Shown: piece by piece, positions 1-6,034 of the stretch
Numbering within the stretch: position 1 is the first letter of the stretch
Layout: each line of letters begins with the position of its first letter
Assembly: GCA_903970295.1 (NCBI GenBank)
Contig: CAJCHQ010000801.1
Location: 1-11,966, forward strand
Origin: Bryobacterales bacterium
Lineage (GTDB): Bacteria > Cyanobacteriota > Vampirovibrionia > Obscuribacterales > Obscuribacteraceae
Length of the DNA stretch: 11,966 bases
Direction: 5' to 3'
The notes under the pieces: generated by a model
Databases searched by the model: none
Told to the model about the DNA's origin: nothing
What the model saw: the letters and a program-made list of their open reading frames with translations, nothing else
Made by a program: the position numbers and the translations under genes

Positions 1-95
1 GGAACCGTCTAACCGAAATTATCTGATGGCTCTGTATAGCACGCACTGAACTTGGTTAACCACGAAGTGCGGTTACCGCCTCCCACAAACCTATG

Positions 96-131
96 CTGGC
101 GATTTATGCACACACAAACCAAAATCGCCGG
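96..131 (+). promoter_or_regulatory. 5'-leader stem-loop before the Nfu_N-like gene
   Basis: GGCGATTT at 98-105 is the exact reverse complement of AAATCGCC at 122-129. A T-G wobble (97/130) and a C-G pair (96/131) can extend the stem to 10 pairs around a 16-base A/C-rich loop. The stem ends 6 bases before the AGGAG at 138-142 that serves the ATG at 152. No T-run follows, so it does not look like a terminator. It could be a control element acting on translation of the downstream gene, or the operator of a DNA-binding protein. The inverted repeat is seen directly; any role is inferred. Confidence 0.5.
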
Positions 132-151
132 GGCAACAGGAGTATTGCGAA

Positions 152-568
152 ATGACTGACCTGAATAGCATTAAGCGTATCGGCTGGTCCGACGGACAAT
201 TCGATGCAGGAACTCGCTGGTATGGTGTCACAGTGCCCTTGCGGCGCGACGCCGCCAGAAAAACCTCCTATTCGGCGGTATGCGAACCGATCGTCGAGGG
301 CAGCCCCTGGTATGACACGATGACGCCGGAGGCAATTAAAATCGTTGCCGAACTTTACTCCATGAAAGGGATCGTGTTCGTCTGGGTCGGCACCTACGGC
401 ATCGAAGTGCAGAAGACCCCTGTCTTTTCATGGAACGACTATCAGCATAATATCCTCGAACTTCTCAACCAGACGCTTTTCGATGGCACGGCCGAAGTCG
501 TTGAACTCGGCGCTCCGATGCCGGAACTTGTCGACAAAGAACTCTTTGACGGCAAACCGTTCGTTTGA
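152..568 (+). CDS. Small cytosolic protein resembling a stand-alone Nfu/NifU N-terminal domain
   Basis: A 138-residue soluble protein with no signal peptide or membrane segment. The ATG at 152 has AGGAG nine bases upstream. Residues about 50-108 resemble the Nfu N-terminal domain: SPW near 51, then LYSMKGIVFVWVG (68-80), YGIEVQK (82-88), a Trp at 94, and a helix with ILELL (101-105). This matches the family pattern 'SPLA..LF.I.GV..VF.G.DFITVTK....W..LKP.ILAAI'. Classical Nfu scaffolds for iron-sulfur cluster assembly carry a C-terminal CxxC domain. That domain is absent here, and only one cysteine (C44) is present, so a cluster-holding role like that of full Nfu is unlikely. The first 45 residues are not recognised. 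The gene appears monocistronic, with a leader stem-loop in front and a terminator about 80 bases behind. The family call is from pattern memory, not a search, and the cellular role is unknown. Confidence 0.6.
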   Translation: MTDLNSIKRIGWSDGQFDAGTRWYGVTVPLRRDAARKTSYSAVCEPIVEGSPWYDTMTPEAIKIVAELYSMKGIVFVWVGTYGIEVQKTPVFSWNDYQHNILELLNQTLFDGTAEVVELGAPMPELVDKELFDGKPFV

Positions 569-640
569 ATACATGCAATCCTCGGACAAGCGGAGACAGG
601 TCAGCCCTCGCTGGACAGTCTCTCTCCGATAACCTGAATC

Positions 641-692
641 TGTTTTCTGCTTGGGTCGGTGGGGAGTTACCACCGACTCAAGTGTTTTCTGC
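641..692. repeat. 10-bp direct repeat flanking a hairpin
   Basis: TGTTTTCTGC occurs exactly at 641-650 and again at 683-692. Between the copies sits an almost perfect inverted repeat (651-662 and 670-681). The arrangement of direct repeat, inverted-repeat core, direct repeat resembles a tiny insertion with a target-site duplication. The second copy also supplies the T-run of the terminator, so a functional rather than mobile explanation is possible. Confidence 0.6.
651..690 (+). terminator. Rho-independent terminator after the Nfu_N-like gene
   Basis: The arms TTGGGTCGGTGG (651-662) and CCACCGACTCAA (670-681) pair over 12 positions with a single G-T wobble, around the 7-base loop GGAGTTA. 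A further C-G pair (650/682) extends the stem. TGTTTTCT follows immediately on the plus strand. The hairpin starts 82 bases after the stop codon at 568. The opposite strand has no T-run after the stem, so it should act on plus-strand transcripts only. Confidence 0.8.
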
Positions 693-795
693 ATCCAAAG
701 AAAATGTTGCGCTCATAAGCTCTGGACTTTGGACTTTTTTACAGTTGCGCAGTTTGCCATAAATAGACATTTATAGCCAATAATCGTTCGGAAAA

Positions 796-822
796 ATTTA
801 CTCAAAACTGATTTACTCAAAA
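796..822. repeat. Two copies of a 12-bp direct repeat
   Basis: ATTTACTCAAAA occurs at 796-807 and 811-822, a period of 15 bases with CTG as the spacer. The second copy contributes most of the T-run (read on the minus strand) of the pmbA terminator. It may simply be a small local duplication of the terminator tail, or paired sites for a DNA-binding protein. Confidence 0.6.
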
Positions 823-862
823 ACCTGAGGTGGCTTGTTTGAGAAAATCAAGCAAGCCACCT
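819..862 (-). terminator. Rho-independent terminator of the tldD-pmbA operon
   Basis: The arms AGGTGGCTTGTTTGA (828-842) and TCAAGCAAGCCACCT (848-862) pair over 15 positions with one G-T wobble, around a GAAAA loop. On the minus strand the stem is followed by TCAGG and then TTTTT (plus-strand A-run 819-823). It begins 28 bases past the pmbA stop codon. No T-run follows on the plus strand. Confidence 0.85.
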
Positions 863-890
863 GCCAGCGTTCGATCTGCACAAACATCTC

Positions 891-2213
891 TCAGCTGCCA
901 GCGATCGACATCTCAGAGAATTTCAAAGTCGGAGAATTGGTTCTCGCCTGAAATTCCAGATCAGTGCCGATTGCTTCGAGGTGCTGCATCAGCATGTCCA
1001 CTACGTTGCTGGCGATTGTGATGTTATAGACCGGAAAGGCAATTTCGCCGTTCTCAATCCACATACCTTCCGCGCCGACAGAGTAGTCTCCGGTCACCCC
1101 GTTGAAACCGGGTCCCGAAGTAGAAGTCAGGTACAGCCCTGATTTGACCGACTTGATGATCTCTTCCGGCGTCACGTTTCCAGCCTTGATGTACAGGTTG
1201 GAAGTACCGCCGCCATTGGGTTTCATCGAGAGTTTTCGAGCCGAATAGCTGCTCAGAAAATAGTTTTGAAGCCGCCCGTTCTCGACAATCGTTCGCGTTC
1301 CGAGAGTGACACCCTCATCGCCGAAAGGTCTGGAACCAAGCCCTCCTGGAAGATGCGGTTCGTCCACGATTTGCAAACTCGGGTGAGCGACAAGCTCGCC
1401 TAATTTACCAACCAGGAACGATTTGCCTCTGTAGATGCTGGTTCCGTGCGCAGCAGCGGCGAACTGACCGAGCAGTTGAGAAGCCATTCTCTGGTCAAAT
1501 ACGACCGGTGATTTCTGCGACGGTACTCTGCGCGAACCCAGTTGCCTGAGCGCACGGTTCGCCGCTATTTTGCCGATTTCCTCGGGACTCGATAGCTCCC
1601 GAAATTTCCTCCTGGAGGAATACCACCCGCCATTTTCCATTTGATCACCCTCCTGAGCGATCACGGTAGCGGACAGAGAGCAATTGGTGCCCGAGTAGCT
1701 GCCGATGAAACCATGCGAGTTGGCATAGACCACTGTGTAAGAACTGTCGTCGAAGCTCGCTCCTTTCGAGTTGACCAGCCGCTTGTCCAGGGAAAGCGCG
1801 ATTCGCTCTGTCTCGAGGGCCAAACGCAATTTGTCGTCTGCGCTGACGGCAGCGAGGGCCGGATCGAATATGCCTAAATCCGGTACCACAGTCGCCAGAT
1901 GTTCGGCATCGGGCAGCATAGCGAAAGGGTCGTCTTCTGTCGCTTTTGCTGTTTCGATTGTCCGAGTCAGGAGTTTACTCAACTCTTTGCGCCGAAATTC
2001 AGATGACTCAGTGGAAGCCACCTTGTTGCCGACAAAAGCTCGGAACGTCAACGAGCGACTGCTGGCGCCTTGCAATGTCTCCACTTTCTGCATACGCACT
2101 CCGGTTTCGACCGAACTGCCGGCGACGATACGCACATCACAAGCGCTAGCGCCGAGTCTTTTCGCCTCGCGCACTACGAAAGCTGCGAGGTCAGTCAATT
2201 GTTGCTGTCTCAT
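891..2213 (-). CDS. pmbA: PmbA/TldE-type protein, non-catalytic half of the TldD/TldE protease
   Basis: A cytosolic protein of 440 residues from the ATG at 2211-2213. I prefer this start over one 23 codons upstream because AAGGGAG lies just before it and the longer form would overlap the end of tldD. It is homologous to TldD but lacks the HExxxH zinc motif, as expected for PmbA/TldE. Family hallmarks are a GFNGVTGDYSVGAEG stretch, then WIENGEI and an ITIASN stretch, with SEMSIAG close to the C-terminus. Known members pair with TldD and are needed for proteolytic maturation of peptides such as microcin B17 and for degradation of CcdA. The length is close to the Escherichia coli protein (about 450). 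It lies 11 bases after tldD, so the two are probably co-transcribed, and a terminator follows the stop codon. No peptide substrate is visible in the window. Confidence 0.93.
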   Translation of the reverse strand: MRQQQLTDLAAFVVREAKRLGASACDVRIVAGSSVETGVRMQKVETLQGASSRSLTFRAFVGNKVASTESSEFRRKELSKLLTRTIETAKATEDDPFAMLPDAEHLATVVPDLGIFDPALAAVSADDKLRLALETERIALSLDKRLVNSKGASFDDSSYTVVYANSHGFIGSYSGTNCSLSATVIAQEGDQMENGGWYSSRRKFRELSSPEEIGKIAANRALRQLGSRRVPSQKSPVVFDQRMASQLLGQFAAAAHGTSIYRGKSFLVGKLGELVAHPSLQIVDEPHLPGGLGSRPFGDEGVTLGTRTIVENGRLQNYFLSSYSARKLSMKPNGGGTSNLYIKAGNVTPEEIIKSVKSGLYLTSTSGPGFNGVTGDYSVGAEGMWIENGEIAFPVYNITIASNVVDMLMQHLEAIGTDLEFQARTNSPTLKFSEMSIAGS

Positions 2214-2224
2214 ATCGACTCCCT

Positions 2225-3679
2225 TCACTTGGTACCACCAACGGTGACACCATCGATGCGCACGGTTGGCATGCCCACGCAAACAGGCACGCGTTGCCCC
2301 TCTTTGCCGCAGACGCCGACGCCTTTGTCGAGGGCCGGATCGTTGCCCACCATCGAGATATGCTTGAGCGATTCAGGACCATTGCCGATCAGCGTGGCAC
2401 CTTTCACCATGCGGGTCAGCTTGCCGTTTTCAATCAGATAGGCGGCCGACGCCGAGAATGTGAAATTGCCATTGGTGATGTCGACTTGACCACCACCGAA
2501 GGTGACGGCAAAGAGCCCTTTCTCGACCGAAGCAATAATTTCCTCGGGAGTGGAAGAACCACCGGCCAGGAAGGTATTGGTCATGCGAGGCAGCGGCACG
2601 TGCCGGTAATCCTGGCGCCTGCCGTTGCCCGTCAGAGCCTTGCCCATCAAGTCGCCATTGTGACGGTCATGCATGTAGCCAACCAGCCTGCCTTTTTCGA
2701 TCAAGACTGTTCGCTGGGTGGGCGTGCCTTCGTCGTCGATGTTGAGCGATCCGCGGCGGCCGGCTTCAGTGCCGTCATCGATGACAGTGCACAGCTCGGA
2801 CGCGACCTTCTCGCCCATCAACGAAGCAAATGCAGACGTGCGCTTGCGATTGAAGTCCGATTCGAGTCCATGTCCGACCGCCTCGTGAATGAGCACGCCT
2901 GGCCAACCGTTTCCCAGCACGACAGTCATTTCACCAGCAGGAGCCGCCTCTGCAGATAGCAGGTCGATCGCTTGTTGAGCCGCATCGTTGACGTAATTCT
3001 GCCAGGTTTGATCCTGAACGAGCTTGGCGAAATCATGACGACCACCGCCGCCTGCCCGCGCGCTTTCACGTCTGGCACCATTTTGAGCAATACATTCGAC
3101 ATCGATGCGCACCATCGGCCGGTTATCGACGACGAAGGTGTCCAGAGAGTTTGCAATGATCACGGTTTCCTCGCTCGTCATGAGCGTCACGGTCACCTTG
3201 GTAATGCGACTGTCGTAAGCACGCGCTGCTTTGTCGACGGTGCGCAACAAATCGAGTTTTTCAGTGAGCGAAATGCCGGTCAGGGGAACTGCTACCGAGT
3301 AGAGGTTGTGATGCGGCCGCTGCGTCATCTGATTGACCTGCAATGCCTGCGGATCGTCGCAATGATTGGCAATCGTCCGCGCCGTCTTAGCCGCTTTCTT
3401 CAATTCAGTGAGATTGACATTGTCAGTGTAGGAGAAGCCGGTTTTGTCTCCGAGAACGACACGGATGCCGGCGCCATTGGTAATGTCGAGCGACGGATTT
3501 TTGAGAATGCCTTCGTCCCAGGTCAGTAATTCGGTTGTCGATGCCTGCAAATAAACATCGCAAAAAGCTCCTTGCCTGCGCGCCTCGCGAGATCCGAGTG
3601 CGACACCGATTGCGGTTTCGAGGTGCGCTGGGGTGAGCCCAAATTTCTTGCGCAACAGTGTGGTTGCGTTCGCTTCCAT
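2225..3679 (-). CDS. tldD: TldD zinc metalloprotease, catalytic subunit
   Basis: A 484-residue cytosolic protein, close to the usual 480 of the family. The start is supported by AAGGAG a few bases before the ATG. The HEAVGH motif at residues 265-270 gives the two zinc-binding histidines and the catalytic glutamate. The cysteine in GVGVCGK (C457) corresponds to the third zinc ligand described for E. coli TldD. The C-terminal block SMVGND...GVGVCGKEG...TVGGTK is characteristic. TldD and PmbA form a hollow heterodimer that degrades unfolded or linear peptides, and are used in maturation of modified peptide antibiotics and in CcdA turnover. The gene is first in a two-gene operon with pmbA, with 11 bases between stop and next start. 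All catalytic residues appear intact. The natural substrate in this organism cannot be read from the window. Confidence 0.96.
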   Translation of the reverse strand: MEANATTLLRKKFGLTPAHLETAIGVALGSREARRQGAFCDVYLQASTTELLTWDEGILKNPSLDITNGAGIRVVLGDKTGFSYTDNVNLTELKKAAKTARTIANHCDDPQALQVNQMTQRPHHNLYSVAVPLTGISLTEKLDLLRTVDKAARAYDSRITKVTVTLMTSEETVIIANSLDTFVVDNRPMVRIDVECIAQNGARRESARAGGGGRHDFAKLVQDQTWQNYVNDAAQQAIDLLSAEAAPAGEMTVVLGNGWPGVLIHEAVGHGLESDFNRKRTSAFASLMGEKVASELCTVIDDGTEAGRRGSLNIDDEGTPTQRTVLIEKGRLVGYMHDRHNGDLMGKALTGNGRRQDYRHVPLPRMTNTFLAGGSSTPEEIIASVEKGLFAVTFGGGQVDITNGNFTFSASAAYLIENGKLTRMVKGATLIGNGPESLKHISMVGNDPALDKGVGVCGKEGQRVPVCVGMPTVRIDGVTVGGTK

Positions 3680-3959
3680 AATTGACTCCTTGGTTATGCC
3701 TTTTGAATCAGTAACAGCTCACTTCTAAGTCTTTGTTGGGTGAAAAGAGGAAAGAACGTACTCACCCCCACCCTAAGAAAAGCAGAAAGCTAAAAAAACA
3801 GCGTCCCCGGTCAAGTCTGATCCTTCACGAGAACCTGGCGGCTTAGTTACTCAAGTCTAACTCAGACTCGGCTAGCCATATTACCGGTGGACTGAATCAG
3901 GATTTGGAATCTAATCTTCTTGTGAACCGATTACGAACTTGTTAAAACCCGATTTCGGC
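3680..3959. other. Upstream region of tldD, downstream of the M50 gene
   Basis: The promoter of the minus-strand tldD operon should lie here, but no convincing -35/-10 pair is evident. The region holds a 6-bp inverted repeat GGGTGA/TCACCC (3738-3743, 3762-3767), an A7 run at 3792-3798 (T7 on the minus strand) next to GCGTCCCCGG, an 8-bp palindrome GGCTAGCC (3870-3877), and only a very weak stem right behind the M50 stop codon. On the minus strand TTGACC precedes the T7 run and could be a -35 box, but the matching -10 is poor. No gene is seen. Confidence 0.4.
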
Positions 3960-4802
3960 TCAATGCCTGAGCGCGTGTATATCCGGAATCGTAGTCAGCG
4001 AAAGAACATACAGGTAAGCAAGCATGCCGGCAAGCGACACATAGGCGAAACCGATCACAAACTTCTGCACGGGCGTTGCAGCTATCGGCTCATCGCTAGT
4101 CGGAATATTGCGAGTGAACAATTGTTTGAACACGGCGATGCCGGCGATCACTGAAATAATCAAAAGCAATGTCGAATGCAGCATCAGGGCGAGCCCCAAT
4201 AGCAAAATCGTTCCCGGCAAAAGCAGCCACTTCGAAATTGCCTGCACGACGAAGCCTCCGTCAAGCGGTTTAGCCGGGACGAGCTGCAGCAAGTTCAGCC
4301 AAAAACCCGTACTGCCGGCTGCCATCAACCAATTGTTACTGGTCTGAGCGCCACCCCAATACATGGCAGCAGCACAGACTCCGCCCACGAGTGGGCCGGC
4401 AAAAGCTACCCAGGCCCGAGTTGCATGGTCGGGCGGCAACTTGTTCATGGCCACGTACGCACCGAGACCGGGGACGAAAATGGGCGCCTGGGGGTCGAGA
4501 CTGAGAGCTTTCATCCAGATCCAGTGCCCGCCTTCGTGCAAGAACAGCAAGAGCACGATCGCCACGGCATAAGGCCAGCCGTAAAACATGGCATAGAAAC
4601 CGATGCTGATGAACATAGTCAGGAAGCTCTTCCAAAGCCAACCGAATTTGAGCAAAGCAAAGATCGCCACTTTGAATTTTAGAGCCAGGACCCCGAGCAC
4701 CCCGAGACCACCAAGAATGGTGCTCGATTTGGGTTTGTCTGTTTGTGCTGCCATTTGCTCCCTCGTGCTGAAAGCGACGCGACCTGCTCTCAACTTACCC
4801 AT
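3960..4802 (-). CDS. Site-2-type intramembrane zinc metalloprotease (peptidase family M50)
   Basis: A polytopic membrane protein of up to 280 residues. HEGGH at 89-93, at the end of a hydrophobic helix, supplies two zinc ligands and the catalytic glutamate. N170 followed by PAKPLDGG (176-183) supplies the third ligand (D181) in the second conserved helix. Hydrophobic segments are near 40-75, 78-98, 130-150, 160-178, 192-225 and 246-270, with no PDZ domain. This fits the compact M50 branch related to sporulation SpoIVFB and cyanobacterial or plant site-2 proteases, which cut membrane-bound regulators within the bilayer. Two starts are plausible: the ATG at 4800-4802, with GGAAGG seven bases away, and the one at 4752-4754, with GAGGGAG only three bases away (264 residues). 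No anti-sigma factor or other obvious substrate is adjacent. It reads on the same strand as tldD, but a 280-base gap argues for separate transcription. Confidence 0.88.
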   Translation of the reverse strand: MGKLRAGRVAFSTREQMAAQTDKPKSSTILGGLGVLGVLALKFKVAIFALLKFGWLWKSFLTMFISIGFYAMFYGWPYAVAIVLLLFLHEGGHWIWMKALSLDPQAPIFVPGLGAYVAMNKLPPDHATRAWVAFAGPLVGGVCAAAMYWGGAQTSNNWLMAAGSTGFWLNLLQLVPAKPLDGGFVVQAISKWLLLPGTILLLGLALMLHSTLLLIISVIAGIAVFKQLFTRNIPTSDEPIAATPVQKFVIGFAYVSLAGMLAYLYVLSLTTIPDIHALRH

Positions 4803-5021
4803 TCTGAGACCTTCCGCTGTCGCCCTTAAGCAAAAAATAGCAAGTCGGGGCAGTCTTTCGGTCGACGAACGCCTCTGGATACTTTTCTTTTTTTGTTTAT
4901 TTTCCGCTAAGTATTCAACCCGACTATCAGCTCGCGCGAAGCTAAAGCGACTCGCCCCGAAGTCCAGTTTCGAACCAGCGAATCAGTCCACCGCTCACGA
5001 TACTACCCGGCTACGAAAACA

Positions 5022-5102
5022 TTCCTTGGAAATATCGCTAACAACTCATGACAAATAGGCTCTTGAAAACCTATGTTTTAGACACATGTATTTTCCTTGG
5101 AA
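5022..5102. repeat. Duplicated TTCCTTGGAA motif upstream of the phosphatase gene
   Basis: TTCCTTGGAA, itself an inverted repeat TTCC-TT-GGAA, is present at 5022-5031 and 5093-5102, 71 bases apart. The copies flank the best promoter candidate. This spacing and symmetry would fit a dimeric repressor or activator binding on both sides of a promoter, but no such factor is encoded here. Confidence 0.4.
5048..5077 (+). promoter_or_regulatory. Candidate sigma-70-type promoter for the phosphatase gene
   Basis: ATGACA (5048-5053, five of six matches to TTGACA) is followed 18 bases later by TATGTT (5072-5077, four of six to TATAAT). It lies about 140 bases before the chosen start codon and between the two TTCCTTGGAA copies. 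It is a sequence match only. Confidence 0.3.
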
Positions 5103-5213
5103 CACCAATTAAGAGCTACAAACCGCCAACCACTGCTACTGATGTCTAGTACGTATGGAGATTTCTCCTCCATTCAGCAGAGCTTATTCGCGGCGAAAGC
5201 AGAAGGAATTTCT

Positions 5214-5945
5214 ATGACTTACGCATTTGATTGCAAGGGGCGAGCCTGGGACATCATCGGCGATGTACATGGCTGCTATTTCGAACTTACGCGCTTGCTC
5301 CACGAACTTGGTTACCAGGTTACGGAAGACCGCCACGTAATCAATGTCACGTGTCCGCCAGGCAGAGTACTCGGATTCGTTGGCGACTTGATCAAGCGGG
5401 GACCTTACTCAGCTCGCGTGCTCGCCCTTGTTATGCGCTTAGTGGCACAAGGCAAAGGCGTCAGCGTCCCGGGCAACCACGACGAACAACTGAAAAACCG
5501 CCTCCTCGGAAAACCTACGAGCTCCGGCAAACAAATCGACGAAGTTGTGAGACAGGTAGAGACCATTTCGCCCAATTTCTCGCGACAGACACGTTCGTTT
5601 CTGGCAAAACAGCGAAGCATCTATGTGAACAGTATGCTGATTATGGTCCACGCTGCTTACAAAGAGGAGGCTTCCGGTTGGGACGCTTTCAATTTAGCTG
5701 TGCACGGAAAAGCACGGAACGAAGACGATCAGGAGAATTGGGAAAGGCATTACAAAGGCAGCAAAACAATAGTTCATGGTCACGAGCCAGTCGATCAACC
5801 GACCGTCATCCGCAACGCCAACGGCGGTTGTGTGATCAATGTCGACACTGGCTGCTGTCTGGGCAACAAACTGACGGCACTGCGCTTTCCCGAGATGGAA
5901 TTCGTGTCGGTGCCGGCCTACAGAAGGTATTTCACACCGAGGTGA
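5214..5945 (+). CDS. Stand-alone metallophosphoesterase of the PrpE / Pnkp-phosphatase type
   Basis: A 243-residue cytosolic enzyme; AGAAGGAA stands just before the ATG at 5214. The binuclear-metal motifs are complete and in order: GDVHG (16-20), GDLIKRGP (57-64), GNHDE (87-91), the histidine in MVHAA (H146) and GHEP (189-192). The C-terminal block INVDTGCCLGNKLTALRFPE, followed by VSVPA, is typical of Bacillus PrpE (a diadenosine tetraphosphatase of almost the same length) and of the central phosphatase domain of bacterial polynucleotide kinase-phosphatase Pnkp. The likely reaction is metal-dependent hydrolysis of a nucleotide phosphate bond: a dinucleoside polyphosphate, an RNA 2',3'-end phosphate, or a phosphoprotein. 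The sequence alone does not choose between these. No kinase or ligase domain is attached. VHAA replaces the more usual VHAG after the fifth motif. The next gene follows after 89 bases and an intervening hairpin. Confidence 0.9.
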   Translation: MTYAFDCKGRAWDIIGDVHGCYFELTRLLHELGYQVTEDRHVINVTCPPGRVLGFVGDLIKRGPYSARVLALVMRLVAQGKGVSVPGNHDEQLKNRLLGKPTSSGKQIDEVVRQVETISPNFSRQTRSFLAKQRSIYVNSMLIMVHAAYKEEASGWDAFNLAVHGKARNEDDQENWERHYKGSKTIVHGHEPVDQPTVIRNANGGCVINVDTGCCLGNKLTALRFPEMEFVSVPAYRRYFTPR

Positions 5946-5961
5946 GTCAACGCAAATCACT

Positions 5962-5999
5962 CGGGCAGCACCGCGCGAACGGTCGTTCGTTGCTGCCCG
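5962..5999 (+). promoter_or_regulatory. Strong intercistronic stem-loop
   Basis: CGGGCAGCA (5962-5970) pairs perfectly with TGCTGCCCG (5991-5999). Inside it CGAACG (5976-5981) pairs with CGTTCG (5984-5989) around GT. The combined G/C-rich hairpin starts 17 bases after the phosphatase stop codon and ends 35 bases before the next start codon. There is no T-run after it (GCTCAACCATAG follows), so it is more likely an mRNA stability or processing element than a classical terminator. Partial termination remains possible. Confidence 0.6.
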
Positions 6000-6034
6000 G
6001 CTCAACCATAGATTCATCCATAAGGAGTGCCATC

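Larger units (their letters stand above)
569..890. other. Convergent intergenic region with two terminators
   Basis: This 322-base gap lies between the convergent ends of the Nfu_N-like gene (plus) and pmbA (minus). It holds a plus-strand terminator hairpin (651-690), a minus-strand terminator (819-862), a 10-base direct repeat around the first hairpin, a 12-base direct repeat beside the second, a tandem GGACTTT at about 724-737, and a small inverted repeat ATAAAT/ATTTAT at 759-774. The middle part (about 693-795) is A/T-rich. No credible gene is seen: a 65-codon frame from a TTG at 565 has no ribosome binding site and runs through the hairpin. Confidence 0.7.
4803..5213. other. Divergent promoter region between the M50 and phosphatase genes
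   Basis: This stretch of about 410 bases separates two genes that point away from each other, so it should hold both promoters. A T-rich run lies at about 4880-4905 (TTTTCTTTTTTTGTTTATTTT). Two copies of TTCCTTGGAA lie at 5022-5031 and 5093-5102. A possible plus-strand promoter sits at 5048-5077. A small stem ATGGAG/CTCCAT (5155-5160, 5168-5173) lies in the leader of the phosphatase gene. Longer phosphatase starts at 5097 (TTG) or 5142 (ATG) have no ribosome binding site. No further gene or RNA is recognised. Confidence 0.5.

Noticed and set aside
565..762. Open frame of 65 codons starting at a TTG
   Set aside because: No ribosome binding site, overlaps the end of the preceding gene, and runs through a strong terminator hairpin.
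2294..3529. Long open frames on the plus strand opposite tldD
   Set aside because: They are antisense shadows of a well-recognised gene, have no ribosome binding sites, and encode low-complexity Arg/His/Val-rich sequence unlike any family I know.
4960..5010. tRNA-like stretch around GTTTCGAACC
   Set aside because: It recalls the complement of a T-loop, but the five-base stems on either side do not pair and no acceptor, anticodon or D-arm can be built.
5097..5213. Longer N-terminus for the phosphatase from TTG 5097 or ATG 5142
   Set aside because: No ribosome binding site at either codon; the metal-binding fold starts right after the ATG at 5214, which has AGAAGGAA.
5231..6034. Upstream extension of the membrane protein frame inside the phosphatase gene
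   Set aside because: The extension is an Arg/Gln/Ser-rich out-of-frame reading of the phosphatase; the ATG at 6035 has a clear TAAGGAG.
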